From: CAMYLR01 sp039588915
GTDB lineage: Bacteria; Gemmatimonadota; Gemmatimonadetes; JACCXV01; JAHWKZ01
Length of the DNA: 64,000 bases
NCBI GenBank assembly: GCA_039588915.1
Contig: JBDGYV010000013.1
Coordinates: forward strand, 1 to 64,000
Direction: 5' to 3'
Shown here: positions 18,133 through 28,400 of the stretch, one piece after another
How positions within the stretch are numbered: the first letter of the stretch is position 1
How the letters are laid out: each line of letters begins with the position of its first letter
The notes under the pieces: model-generated
What the model saw: the letters and a program-made list of their open reading frames with translations, nothing else
Databases searched by the model: none
Told to the model about the DNA's origin: nothing
Position numbers and translations under genes: made by a program

Positions 18133-20454
18133 ATGCTCTTAAAAGGACGCCTTCCAGGCCTGATCCTAGCATTGGGCCTCGGGTTGATTCACCTACCGAC
18201 AGTTGCCGACGCTCAATCCATCGATCAACACTTCGATCCGATCCCCACGATGCCGAGTGCGGCAACCTATCCGGAAGCCGTCCAACAAGCGATCGAGGAG
18301 GGTTACCGGCAGCTAAGCGAGATCACGGGACCGGATGACGATCTACACCTCGAGGCCGCCAAGGTAGCTTTCGAGCGCGCGCTGGAGGTGGATCCGCGCT
18401 CGGTGCACGCATTGAACGGCCTCGGCATCTACGAGCTGAAGAAGGACGAGCAATGGCTGACGATCCTGGAGAGCCTCAAGAAGCTATTCAACCGTGACCA
18501 TATCTCGATGGCGATCAAGGCATTCGAGAAGTCGCTTGAAGTCGATTCCGATTTCCATGCCGCTCGATACAACCTTGCGCTGGCGCATCGCCAGGCGCGC
18601 GGACCCAAGAACTACGAGCGCGCGATCCAAGAACTTGAGCGCCTAGCAGAGGAGGCGCCGGAATTCGGCGACGCATTCCTGCTCCTGGTAGTCACGTACC
18701 GGGATGCTGGCGACTTGAGATCGATAATCGAGACGATTCAGAACACCCCCGAGGGGACATCCCCCTCCCTGGCAAGTCGTAGTTTGCTATTGAGCTACGC
18801 CCTCGTGAACCTGAAGCAGCCTGTGGAGGGAGCCGCCGCCTATCGAGCGGGGATCGGGGCGATCGAGAACGCGCGGGAGGCGGATCTCTATTGGCACGAC
18901 ATCCGACCGATCGCGTCGCCGGAGGCTGAAGCCGAGTTCCAGCGCTTGGACATGGCCGCAAAGAGAGCATATCTGTTGACCTTCTGGCAGCGGCTTGCGG
19001 ACCAGTCATTTACGTCTGTCGACGAGCGCGTGGCTGAACACTACCGCCGGCTACATCATACCTACGAGAACTACCGACTCGATCTGCCCGAGCGACGCCA
19101 CTACTCCTCCACCGCTGCCTACGTTCCGCCCTGGCAGACGGGGTTCGATGATCGTGGGGCGATCTATCTACGACATGGGGAGCCGAACGACACGGCGACT
19201 CATGCCGGCCCGGATTACGAGAAGAACATCTCGTGGAGGTACGATCGCGACGATGGGGATCCGCTCGTCTTCCACTTTGTGAGCGATGAAGATATCCAAG
19301 ACTTCAAGCTGGTCCGCCGGTTGAGCGACGTGGTGATCACGGATAGCTCAAAGCTATCCGGGCAGCAAAGATTCAGCCGAAGCTGTGGAGTCGGTGGAGG
19401 GTGTGACAACTATGACAGACGGATCTTGGAAACCGAGCGAGAGGCCCTGAGGGATCTGTACTCCTCGCGGGGTCATCTCGATCCTTACTACGACCGGGCC
19501 GCGACAAGTCTCGACGCACAGATCCTCGAAACCGAAGAAATCAACCTCGCGCGCGACATCGCCATCGCGACCAGTACGCAGTCGTACATGCCGGAGCTCC
19601 CGCAGGCGCCCTTGCTATACCCGGTCTACCCGGTCGCGTTCAAGAACGCCAGCGGCGGCGCAGAGGTGTTGTTTTACTACGCCTTGCCGATCTCAGAGAT
19701 CAGCGTACTCCCGTACGGTAGTGGGGGAAGCGAGATCGATTACCGCTATCAACTGTTGGTGAACACGCCCGGCGATCAGCAACCGCTGGCTCGGCAGGAG
19801 GACGACGTCAAGATCGCCAGTGCCAAGCCGATCCCTCGCGAGGCCGGCGTCATGTTGCCGGGCGTGCGCCCGGTTGCGGTAGGCCCTGGCGACTACGAGT
19901 ACGGAATGAAGCTGACGGACCTCAACTCGGGCCGTTTCAACGTTCGGCAGGGCGCCATTCACGTTGATGATTTTGCCAAACCAGGACTATCGATGTCGGG
20001 GATCGTGCTCGCCAGCCGGATCAACCCGGCGAACGACCCCGCGAACCCCTTCGTCCGTTGGGGAAGGCTCAAAGTCTTGCCACTGCCGTCGCGGCTCTAC
20101 CGCCGGACGCAGCCAGTGTTCGTCTACTACGAGGTGTACGGCTTGTCCGCGGACGCCGCCGGGGCTGGAAACTACCGTACTACGTACACGTTGGAATCTC
20201 GACAGTTGGATCGAAACATCGTCGCCCGCTTCTTTTCCTCTGTTGGTGAACTACTAACAGGAGGTGAGGAGAAGGGGTCGATTACCTACTCATTCGAACG
20301 ATCGCAACCCGGCGTTGTCGATCCTCTGCTCGAGTACTTCTCGCTAGATGTCTCGGAGTCCCCACCGGGAGATTACATCCTGACGGTCGAAATCGAGGGT
20401 CTGGAGACCAGCTCCTCTCTGCGACGTCAGGTGGAGTTGTCGTTGGTCGACTGA
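18133..20454 (+). CDS. Secreted TPR and GWxTD-domain protein
   Basis: 773-residue exported protein. Residues 1-27 are a signal peptide (cleavage near ADA-Q). TPR-like helices occupy roughly 55-200 (for example LEVDPRSVHALNGLG and a second copy with LEVDSDFHAARYNLA). The GWxTD region, about 285-380, has FWQRL...EER..HYRRL and then WQTGFDDRGAIYLRHGEPND. The C-terminal half is beta-rich and matches no enzyme family I recognise. GWxTD proteins are common in Gemmatimonadota, Acidobacteriota and relatives, and their function is unknown. It has its own promoter and a strong SD, is convergent with thiE, and a second GWxTD gene lies at 22407 on the opposite strand. Confidence 0.82.
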   Translation: MLLKGRLPGLILALGLGLIHLPTVADAQSIDQHFDPIPTMPSAATYPEAVQQAIEEGYRQLSEITGPDDDLHLEAAKVAFERALEVDPRSVHALNGLGIYELKKDEQWLTILESLKKLFNRDHISMAIKAFEKSLEVDSDFHAARYNLALAHRQARGPKNYERAIQELERLAEEAPEFGDAFLLLVVTYRDAGDLRSIIETIQNTPEGTSPSLASRSLLLSYALVNLKQPVEGAAAYRAGIGAIENAREADLYWHDIRPIASPEAEAEFQRLDMAAKRAYLLTFWQRLADQSFTSVDERVAEHYRRLHHTYENYRLDLPERRHYSSTAAYVPPWQTGFDDRGAIYLRHGEPNDTATHAGPDYEKNISWRYDRDDGDPLVFHFVSDEDIQDFKLVRRLSDVVITDSSKLSGQQRFSRSCGVGGGCDNYDRRILETEREALRDLYSSRGHLDPYYDRAATSLDAQILETEEINLARDIAIATSTQSYMPELPQAPLLYPVYPVAFKNASGGAEVLFYYALPISEISVLPYGSGGSEIDYRYQLLVNTPGDQQPLARQEDDVKIASAKPIPREAGVMLPGVRPVAVGPGDYEYGMKLTDLNSGRFNVRQGAIHVDDFAKPGLSMSGIVLASRINPANDPANPFVRWGRLKVLPLPSRLYRRTQPVFVYYEVYGLSADAAGAGNYRTTYTLESRQLDRNIVARFFSSVGELLTGGEEKGSITYSFERSQPGVVDPLLEYFSLDVSESPPGDYILTVEIEGLETSSSLRRQVELSLVD

Positions 20455-20460
20455 CCGATA

Positions 20461-20481
20461 TGCTCGGGCCTAACCTGAGCA
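20461..20481. terminator. Hairpin between convergent genes
   Basis: TGCTCGGG / CCTGAGCA form an 8-bp stem (one G-U) with a five-base loop in the 35-base gap between the GWxTD gene and thiE. There is no clear U-tract on either side, so it is a weak or bidirectional terminator candidate. Confidence 0.45.
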
Positions 20482-20489
20482 AACCGTCC

Positions 20490-21155
20490 TCACAACTCAG
20501 TCGATAACTGGCGCCTATGCCACGCTACGTCGATCGCAGCTCGCAACTCGCGAATCACCCCCGCCGGATCGTCCGCGGCCTGGACCGCCGAACCCACCGC
20601 CACACCCGTGACCGTCGGAACCCTGAACACCTCTGTAATCCGCTCAACGGTCACGCCCCCGATCGCTAGCACCGGCATCTCGAACGCCGGTATTCGTGTG
20701 CTGAGACATGCACTCGGGGGGTCGAGCAGACCCGCGTTGTTCTTGGTCGGGCTGATGAAGAACGCCCCCAATCCAGCGTAGTCGGCGCTTTCCTCCTGAG
20801 CCTGCAAGAGTTCTTCACGGTTGTGCGTGGATGCACCCAAGAGGAAACCCTCCGGAGTGATTTCACGCGCAGTTCGGATCGGCATGTCGTCTTGGCCGAG
20901 GTGGGCTCCCTGAGCACCTGCAGCCAGAGCTACGTCAACTCGATCGTTGACGATGACCGCGGTCGAGTGTCCGCGCAGGTGACTAACCCACGCCCGTGCT
21001 GCGCTTTCCAAATCGCCAGCCGAGAGTGTCTTCCCGCGAACCTGGACCAAATCAACATCCCACCACACGGTCTCTTCGAGTTCCCTCAGCCGATCCGGGA
21101 AACGGGCCTCGTGCATATCACAGACGAAGCAGAGCAGCGCCTCTTGACGACGCAA
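20490..21155 (-). CDS. thiE: Thiamine phosphate synthase (ThiE/TenI family)
   Basis: 221-residue TIM-barrel protein. ThiE couples HMP-diphosphate and HET-phosphate to thiamine phosphate. The diagnostic stretches are QVRGKT (about 38-43), VNDRVDVALAAGAQGAHLGQDD (about 68-90) and GLGAFFISPTK (about 128-138), plus VLAIGG before the C-terminal phosphate loop. The Gly in QVRGK replaces the usual Glu/Glu-Lys context of ThiE, so a TenI-like regulator or aminohydrolase-type homologue is possible but less likely. It lies 11 bases after the lipoprotein gene. ThiL, the next pathway enzyme, is encoded at 44945, not adjacent. Confidence 0.87.
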   Translation of the reverse strand: MRRQEALLCFVCDMHEARFPDRLRELEETVWWDVDLVQVRGKTLSAGDLESAARAWVSHLRGHSTAVIVNDRVDVALAAGAQGAHLGQDDMPIRTAREITPEGFLLGASTHNREELLQAQEESADYAGLGAFFISPTKNNAGLLDPPSACLSTRIPAFEMPVLAIGGVTVERITEVFRVPTVTGVAVGSAVQAADDPAGVIRELRAAIDVAWHRRQLSTEL

Positions 21156-21166
21156 CGCCTTAACTG

Positions 21167-22381
21167 CTACTCCGGGCCGGAAGCCATGGGCGGGTCGCCG
21201 ATCTGAACTTCATACCCAACGATAATGGGCTCTGAGCCTCGGCTAGCATCGACGACATACAGTAGACCGTCGGGACCAAATACCGTCTTCTCGATGCTTC
21301 CGGGCACCTCGACGCGCGTCAGGAATTGGCCCCGCTCATTGAAGACGTCGTACGCGGTCGCCCCTTTCAGTCCGGCCCGAGCGGTCCGGATCCACAACCG
21401 CTCGAACGCGTCAACGTCGATCTCTTGGACCAGTCTCATGAGCGAGTCGGGATCAGCCGCTTCGTCACGCAACTCGATCGGTAGGTCGGGCGCCTGACTC
21501 TGGAATTGCGCGATCGTACTCGCATGCTCGCTCTCGATCTGCTCGGTTGTCTTCGGCACCGGATCTCGATGAACGCCGATAACGCGTTCGGTGCCACCGG
21601 AAGGCGAGATTACGCGAACAGGGTAGCCATCAGCAAAAGCCACATAGAGGCGCCCACGCCGGTCGGTTGCAGTCTCGAAGTAGACATCTCTCAACGCGCC
21701 GCGAACTGATCGCTCGGGTGAGATCGGGACGCCATAGGCGAAACCAACAGAGTCAAGCGGCGAGCGAGCGCGCATCACGTACGACCAGCCTTGAGACATA
21801 TCCCACTTGTGAAGATAGAACTCACCGAACTCTGGCAGAGGCATGACCCGAATTCCCACCCCATCGACATCGCTCGACCCGACCTGCGTCCCCAGTGTGA
21901 GGAACGTGTGAAGCCGATTTTGTGCCTTATCCATAATGAAGATGACGTTCCACGGCGAAATCTCTAATTCCTGAGCGAGCGCGATCTCGGCTTCGTTCTC
22001 AGCCCAGCGGATGGAAAACCGCTCGATGTAGTCGCCGGCAGCGTTGAATTTCACCACCCTCACCGGAGGCATGAGGTCGAGGACGTAAAGGTTCCCCTCA
22101 TTGTCGAAGGCGATGTCTCCCGGAACCTGAAGACCAGCCGTAGCGTAAGCATCAGGGCTCATCCGGTATTGTTCGACGACATCGACCGCGTTGGGGTCCA
22201 CTAACGGCTGATCGGGGGTCGCTAGAACGGAATCGACCTCCGTGGTGGCGGTCTCCTCGCTTCCGTCGCGGTCCGAACTACACGCAGTTGCTGCGCCCAA
22301 TAGTAGAAGGGCTAGCCCAGGGATCGCGCCTCTGCATCGTGAATGACGGGCAAGAACGGCTGGTGGTAGGTGCAATTGCAT
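21167..22381 (-). CDS. Lipoprotein with six-bladed (NHL-like) beta-propeller
   Basis: 404-residue predicted lipoprotein. The N-terminal hydrophobic stretch ends in a lipobox-like ATAC about residue 34, followed by SSDRDG, a typical flexible linker. The mature part shows repeated blade motifs (DIAFDNEGNLYVLD, VFGPDGLLYVVD, TDRRGRLYVAFADG) as in NHL/6-bladed propellers such as 5-bladed/TolB-like phospholipid- or ligand-binding proteins. ATG at 22381 is chosen because a signal peptide begins there; the upstream alternative would overlap the preceding gene by 20 bases. It sits 25 bases downstream of the second GWxTD gene, so the two are likely co-transcribed. Confidence 0.78.
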   Translation of the reverse strand: MQLHLPPAVLARHSRCRGAIPGLALLLLGAATACSSDRDGSEETATTEVDSVLATPDQPLVDPNAVDVVEQYRMSPDAYATAGLQVPGDIAFDNEGNLYVLDLMPPVRVVKFNAAGDYIERFSIRWAENEAEIALAQELEISPWNVIFIMDKAQNRLHTFLTLGTQVGSSDVDGVGIRVMPLPEFGEFYLHKWDMSQGWSYVMRARSPLDSVGFAYGVPISPERSVRGALRDVYFETATDRRGRLYVAFADGYPVRVISPSGGTERVIGVHRDPVPKTTEQIESEHASTIAQFQSQAPDLPIELRDEAADPDSLMRLVQEIDVDAFERLWIRTARAGLKGATAYDVFNERGQFLTRVEVPGSIEKTVFGPDGLLYVVDASRGSEPIIVGYEVQIGDPPMASGPE

Positions 22382-22406
22382 TGGATGAGTCGAGTTCGGA
22401 ACGCTA

Positions 22407-23912
22407 CTACTGCGTGGGCCGCCCACCCGTCCGGTAAAAGCGGATATCGTTAATCACCTTGCCATAACCGCGGCCCGCGCGCACAAACGCAGGATTGCTC
22501 GTACTGGTATCGCTCTCGACCAGGCTCTGGATCTGCGGATCGCCTGGGAACCGCCGATCCGTCGAGTAGATGAGACGATAGTTTCCATTTTTCCCGAAGT
22601 CACCAAACGCGAACGTCTGACCTGGGCTCGTGTAATTCCAGATGATATACGCCATCGACGTTGCCTCGAACGGTCGATCGATCACTTCGGTCGGCTCCCC
22701 ATACAACAGATAAATCTCGCCGCGTGGAGTCTTGTGGCCGACTCCCTGGAGGGTCGTGTAGAACTGATCGGAGTATGCCACCCTCTGCTCGAACTCCTGC
22801 TTGAACTCGTTGGCCGCGGTCTCAGGAACGGGATCAAGACTGTCCCAAAAGCGATTCAGGAAGGTGATCTTTCCCTCCCGGTTCAGCGCTTCCACCAACT
22901 GCCTCTGATCGCTGGTGAGCAGGACATCGACAATCTCGAATATGCTGTCCGCCTGAGCATCGCTAAAGTCGGCATAGAACTCTAGATCCCCCATTTCCGT
23001 CCCGGCAGGCTCCGGGTTGAGAAACGCCAACTGTTGGCGCGGTGGCTGCACCTCGAACGCCCCGTAAACGCTGTGGGGTTGCGGGCACTCGCTGCAGACA
23101 GCAACGAGCCGGTACTCGCCAGCAGCGAGTCCAGCCACACTGAACGCCCCGATATCAAAGTTGCGATCCTGTGTGATCTCGATCGCACGCAAACCCAGCG
23201 TCTTCACGATGGCTCCGGAGGTGTCGGTGATAGACAAATCAACGTCGATCCGTTCTCCATCGATCCCAAGCACCTCTGGGTTAACCTCGTAGTAAAAGTA
23301 CACCAACGGCGCATCCTTGTAGAACACCTTCCGCGGGTTCGCGTTAAACATCGTCGTGCCGATCAGATATGGCAGGTACGACCCCTCCTGAAGCTGGACA
23401 TCCTTCTGGATATGGTTCGAAAGCACGATGTCGCTAAACAGGGGTGCCGTCTCCGGTATTGTAAGCGGAACAGACATCTCAAACATGCGGGTATTCTTCA
23501 AGTCGGTCACTCGCGCACGTGCTATGTACTCACCCGACGGTGCGTAGATCGCAAACGTCTCAAGCGTTGTGACACGCGTCGAGTTGGCCATCGCATCATT
23601 GACCGCGAACGGGGTAATCTCACGCTCAGAGTGGTACACCTGTCTTCCACCCTCGCGATCTATCATAACCTCAACCTTCGCCTGCGCGTGAAGGTTGTCG
23701 CCATCGGCCTCATTGTCGCCATTGGCATCAAATGACAGGAGAGCATAGGGGATTTCCAGTGCTCCCTCGACCAGCACAGGACCCTGGTCACTGTAGAAAC
23801 GGTTGGTCTCCAGCGCCAGTGTCGCCCCGGCGGGAGTTTGTGCTCGCGCCAGCGAAGGGACCAGAACGAACACCAGCGGAAGCCAAACCGTCAGCCTCTT
23901 GCCTACACGCAT
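22407..23912 (-). CDS. Secreted GWxTD-domain protein
   Basis: 501-residue exported protein with a signal peptide at 1-24 (cleavage near ARA-Q). Residues 30-330 are beta-rich and contain GEYIARARV and GEYRLVAVC, immunoglobulin-like strands. The GWxTD region runs from about 345 to 440: FLNRFWDSLDP...NEFKQEFEQRV and then TPRGEIYLLYGEP, followed by a WNYTSPG stretch. No catalytic residues are evident. It has a different domain order from the TPR/GWxTD protein at 18133. It leads a small operon with the propeller lipoprotein and thiE. The 287-base upstream gap holds the terminator at 24101-24131. Confidence 0.82.
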   Translation of the reverse strand: MRVGKRLTVWLPLVFVLVPSLARAQTPAGATLALETNRFYSDQGPVLVEGALEIPYALLSFDANGDNEADGDNLHAQAKVEVMIDREGGRQVYHSEREITPFAVNDAMANSTRVTTLETFAIYAPSGEYIARARVTDLKNTRMFEMSVPLTIPETAPLFSDIVLSNHIQKDVQLQEGSYLPYLIGTTMFNANPRKVFYKDAPLVYFYYEVNPEVLGIDGERIDVDLSITDTSGAIVKTLGLRAIEITQDRNFDIGAFSVAGLAAGEYRLVAVCSECPQPHSVYGAFEVQPPRQQLAFLNPEPAGTEMGDLEFYADFSDAQADSIFEIVDVLLTSDQRQLVEALNREGKITFLNRFWDSLDPVPETAANEFKQEFEQRVAYSDQFYTTLQGVGHKTPRGEIYLLYGEPTEVIDRPFEATSMAYIIWNYTSPGQTFAFGDFGKNGNYRLIYSTDRRFPGDPQIQSLVESDTSTSNPAFVRAGRGYGKVINDIRFYRTGGRPTQ

Positions 23913-24100
23913 CGACCTTTCACTCCTTCAGACACAAGGAACCCGACGGCGAGGGGTGGTTTGCTATCTCACCCAAGCAAATTAGCCCCACAACAGCTTG
24001 GTTTAATATCGCCGTTACGATCCCCGTCAGCAAACCCAGTCCCCGGCCGTATACGTGTCTGGCATGCTCTGCAAGGCAAACCCCCTTGACCCCAAGAAAA

Positions 24101-24131
24101 GAGGCGCCCGAACGCTTTGTCCGGGCGCCTC
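24101..24131 (-). terminator. Intrinsic-type terminator after the PorV-like gene
   Basis: A perfect 10-bp stem (GAGGCGCCCG / CGGGCGCCTC) with an 11-base loop. On the minus strand it is followed by CTTTTCTTGG, a T-rich tail, 69 bases after the stop of the PorV-like gene at 24200. It probably ends the receptor-to-PorV transcript. Confidence 0.7.
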
Positions 24132-24156
24132 CATTATCGTCTCGTGGTGTCGTCTT

Positions 24157-24173
24157 CCCGCGCGCAGCGCGGG
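24157..24173. other. Short GC-rich hairpin
   Basis: CCCGCGC-GCA-GCGCGGG: a 7-bp stem with a three-base loop, between the PorV-like stop and the terminator. No T tract follows; it may assist termination or RNA stability. Confidence 0.45.
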
Positions 24174-24199
24174 CACGTCACTTGAACCTGCCGTCCCCC

Positions 24200-25372
24200 T
24201 TAGAACAGCATGGTGACGCTGAAGTTATTCGTGCCTCCGAGCCTACCCCAGTCGCGGTACGCGTAGTCGAATCCAGCACCAAAGGAGGTGAAATCGAACT
24301 GCAACCCGGCTCCGAAGCCCAAGCCGCGGAACACATCGTTGTCGTTCGGGCTGCTGTCGAGGTCCTCCTCGTCTTGCTGATACGTGTACCCCCCACGGGC
24401 CGACACCGTCGTTGCCACGTTTCCGTTAACCGCCGGCTTTAGCACCTGCATCCACTCGCCGCCGATGGAGACGGTTGTCTCCAACTGACGTGGAGCCGCG
24501 AATTCGCCATTGACGAGAAACGTCGACGACTCGCTCTCCACCAAGTAGTAGGCCAATGCTGTCTTCAACGTCGTCGGCGGACGGAACGTCTGAGTCTTGA
24601 ACTGCAGAGGGATCACGCCTGAGTTCGGGAACGTCGGGAACGTCGGTGGACGCGCCGACGTGTCCAGGCGACCGCCACTGCTCTCGAAGTTTGTGCCCAG
24701 ATTCACGACGACAAATGCCAACCTGATACCACGGCCCGCGAACGTCGTGTGATAGTTCGTGCCGAAGTCGAACGAGAACGCGTCCGTCGTCACCGACACG
24801 ATGTTCTCGTGCACCCACTTGAACGAGATACCGGCAGCGAACCGATCGCTGATGTTGTGAGCGTACGTCCCCTGCACGTTTGAACTCCAGGGCTCAAACG
24901 TCTCACCGGTGCCGCCCGGTTGCACCACCGTCGTAACTTCCTGCGGACCGGTCGTCAGTATCTCGAATGCCGCGCCGACTACAGCGTTGCCCTCAAGTAC
25001 TGGAGTCGCGATACCGACATAGTTAATGTCGACATCGAGCGGCAGGTTGACGTTCGTGAAAAACGCCGCCGAACTGCGCATAAATCCCAGACCCGCCGGG
25101 TTCCACCACAGTGAGGTGATGTCGTCCGCCACCGCCGTAAACGCCGACCCCATCGCGACCCCGCGTGCGCCTACCGGGATCGTCAGGAACTCGCCACCGG
25201 CATTGCCGACGAACGAAAACCCGTCGGTGCGACCTTTACGAAGCAGATCGAGCGGCTCGGTGTCCTGAGTAGGATCATCCGGTGCCACCTGTGCCGACAA
25301 AGGGGTGAACGCAGCGAAGACCAACAACGCCGCAACGCTACCCCCACGGTACCATTTCCGAAACTTACTCAT
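24200..25372 (-). CDS. PorV/PorQ-family outer-membrane protein
   Basis: 390-residue exported beta-barrel protein. The signal peptide is 1-28 (cleavage near LSA-Q). The motif GARGVAMGSAFTAVADDITSLWWNPAGLGFM (about 67-97; shown here by its G, AMG, D and WNPAG positions) is the N-terminal signature of the PorV/PorQ (UPF0164/FadL-like) family. Amphipathic strands alternate to a C-terminal Phe (VTMLF), the usual barrel-insertion signal. PorV of Bacteroidota is the shuttle that moves T9SS cargo to the attachment complex; in other phyla the family is more general. It follows the large secreted protein on the same strand and closes the transcript. Confidence 0.8.
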   Translation of the reverse strand: MSKFRKWYRGGSVAALLVFAAFTPLSAQVAPDDPTQDTEPLDLLRKGRTDGFSFVGNAGGEFLTIPVGARGVAMGSAFTAVADDITSLWWNPAGLGFMRSSAAFFTNVNLPLDVDINYVGIATPVLEGNAVVGAAFEILTTGPQEVTTVVQPGGTGETFEPWSSNVQGTYAHNISDRFAAGISFKWVHENIVSVTTDAFSFDFGTNYHTTFAGRGIRLAFVVVNLGTNFESSGGRLDTSARPPTFPTFPNSGVIPLQFKTQTFRPPTTLKTALAYYLVESESSTFLVNGEFAAPRQLETTVSIGGEWMQVLKPAVNGNVATTVSARGGYTYQQDEEDLDSSPNDNDVFRGLGFGAGLQFDFTSFGAGFDYAYRDWGRLGGTNNFSVTMLF

Positions 25373-25406
25373 CTGTACCTCCGTTCAGGGTGTTACGCCG
25401 GAGTGT

Positions 25407-25432
25407 GGCCCGCGACTCTGTGGTCGCGGGCC
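25407..25432. other. Intercistronic hairpin before the PorV-like gene
   Basis: GGCCCGCGAC / GTCGCGGGCC form a perfect 10-bp stem with loop TCTGTG in the 76-base gap between the large secreted protein and the PorV-like gene. No U tract follows on either strand, so RNA processing or partial termination is more likely than full termination. Confidence 0.6.
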
Positions 25433-25448
25433 AACCCCTCGCTGCGAC

Positions 25449-28400
25449 TCAATTGATGACCGAAAAACGGCCAAGTTTCGTACGCCCATCCGGCGTCGTC
25501 ACGTGATAGTAGTAGTTTCCGCTTGCCACGATCAGGTCGAATCGCGTTCGAACATCCCATGGCTCGGTGCCGCTTTCGTCTGAATGGTTGAGCACCCGCA
25601 GAAGGTTGCCGCTGATCGTGTAGATCCGGATCGTCGCCCGCGGCGGCAGATTGGTGAACAAGATCCGTTGCTGGCCTATGCCGCGCTGGATCTCGTCCGC
25701 CGCGATGAACGGGTTCGGGACGACCGAGATCTGCGACAGATCGGCGTTGGCCGCCAAGTTCGTTCCACCCTGCAGCGAAACGCTGACCGACATCCCCGGC
25801 GTCGGCGGGCGAACCACATCCGGATCGAGTCCGTCGCCAGTAGCGTTCTGAACAGGGAAACGCAGTAGCCACGTCTCGCCGTCGGCCGGCAGTTGGTTGA
25901 ACTCGACCGTCAGCCAGTGCCCCGCGATCGCAAAGCGGGTCCCCTGGAGCCCGGCCCGGGTGTACAGCGCCGCTGTCTCCTGCAGCGCATCGGGCTGCAT
26001 CAGCGCCGGGTCGGTCAAGTAGGCCCCACCTGTGGCACCCAGCTCGTCGAAGATGTTGGGATTGAACGTCAGATCCTCCCAGATGGGGGCGCCCTGCGTG
26101 AAGAGTCCGTCGACCCCCCAGACGTCGCACCGCAGTGCAGCGGGGCCCCGGATCTCGGAACAATACGGCTCGGGGATCAACACCTTCCCGTCGGCCGTGC
26201 GCGGCGTGCCGGCGGCGGTCGCCACGGCGTCCTCGGCGGCGCGCAAGCTAGTCGGCCGCGCGAACCCCCAGCGTCGCGTGATCACGTTGGGGCTGAACGC
26301 CCAATCCGCGTTGTCCGAGATGTTCCGCACCGAACTGAAACCAAGGACACCGCCCTGGTTGCTCCACGTGACCTCGACATCGGACTGGGCCGTCGAGCCA
26401 TAGGCGAGCCGCGAGAAGTTGAACGCGTTGACCGAGGCCGGTAGGCCGCTGCCATCGGCCGTCAACAGCTCGCACACGTTCCTCAGCGCGCAGTTGTGCG
26501 AGCGCGCCGCGACCCCGCCCAGGACGAACTGAAGGGTGAATGCGACACCCAGCGACGGGTCCTCGGGCGCCAGGACCTCGACGACCGGGCCGTCCACGGG
26601 CCCGTTGTCTGAGCCAAAGGCGAGCGAACCGAAGGCCGCCCTAAGGTTCTGGGCCGGACCGAGCGGCGTCTGCAAGACGTTCCCGCTGTCGTCCGTCACC
26701 CGAAGCTCCATGGCGACCCCGCGGCCATCGCCGACCGGGAATTCTTCGAAAGTCCCGGCGGGCATGTCTCCACAGCCAGGTGCATTCACCGCTCCGCCAC
26801 AGAAACCAGTGTTGAAGGACGACGAGTACGGAACGTCGTCGATGTGAATCACGGCCTCGAACTCCGCCGGGATCACTCCCGGCTGGACGATCGCCACACG
26901 CACATCAAAGTCCTGCGCGGACGGGATCGGGCCCGCCAAAGCAGCGCCAGTGGCGTCCAGCGGCATCGGACCTGACGGGACCGGCAACACAGCTCCAGAT
27001 CCATCCTGCAAGCTGGTGGCGCCTATGACCGCGTCAAAGAACGAGCTCGCGTTCGACCTCGGAATCGCCTGTACGAGCGGAGTGAGGCCACTCTCCAGCG
27101 AAAGCGGCGCCGGACTCGGGACTACCGAGTTAAAGGCGTCATCGCTGATGTCACCCACCGGGGACTGCCCCGGGTTGACGCTGAACGCCGTCACCGAGTA
27201 GAACACCGGGATCCCGTTGATGAGCCCTGGGCCCAAGCTAGGATTGGGGAACGAACCGCCGCGGTCTATGACTGCGAAGGACAGGCCAGCGTCGTTCCCG
27301 AGGTTGAACGCCTCGATGTTCGTACATACCGCCCGCACGAACTCGCCCCCAGAGAAAACCTCCTCAAGCGCAGTGCAGAAGCTGCCGTCCACAAAAAAGT
27401 CGGCCTCATCGAACTGTGCTATCAGAACCGCGTCGTCTGTGCTACCTGTAATCGTCCGGTAGATGCGAAAGCCGCTAAAGTCCTGGATCAAGAAGTCGAG
27501 GTTGAACGCCGGGCTGGTGACCTCGGCGCCCGTCAACCCCGCAACCGAGGCCTCGACAAACCCCGTTGTGCCACCCACGTCGCGCGATCCGTCGAAGATT
27601 ATATCGGTAGCGTTAAGAAAGATCCCGCGACCCGGAGCCGCTGGATCCGGCGAGCCGTCACCCAGACGCTTGAACGGGTCGCGCGCCACCTTCGCGAACG
27701 GGTTCACGGCCGTTACCGCCGGGTTGTCCCAAACGATCGTCACCTGACCATCACCTGGCGCCAACGTCGCTGTCGGTTTCGGCGGCGCCGTCGGGACCAC
27801 GAAGCCGGCATCAAACACCGCCTGCGCCGTCGGCTGCACGGCCTTGATGTTGTCGAGCACCGGGTGCTGGTTCGCGTCTGGGATCAGCAGGTCCGGATCG
27901 GTGCACAGCTGGCCGAGCACCGTGACGTTGCACGGCCTCTCCGCCAGCAGCTCCGCCGGCGGTACGCCCGCCGCGGGCGCGAAGAAGAACGCGCCGTAGA
28001 CCTCGACAAACTCGCCCGCCGGCAGGTCGAACAGACCCGACGAAGCCTGCCCGCGAATGTCATCCGGCGCGGTCTCAAACAGTGTTGCGGTCGGATCGCC
28101 CGTCAGTACCTCGTACCACTCCTCCGGTGAGTTTGGATCTGGGCGAACCGTGCCGCGGACGAACACCGAGAACTGCGACAGGCCTACTTCCTCACCCGTG
28201 GCAGGATCGGTCGGCGTCAGCAGGTACGTTACCGCGCCTATGCCCGGTATACCGATAAACTCCGGCTCGGCGAAGTCGCTATCCCAGTAGATCATCGTCT
28301 GCACTTCAGGCAGGAACGAGATCTGGTCGTCTCCCGAGACGCCCACATCGGGATCGATCGCAATCGACACCGACAAGTCTTCAATCGTGTACGGGCCCGC

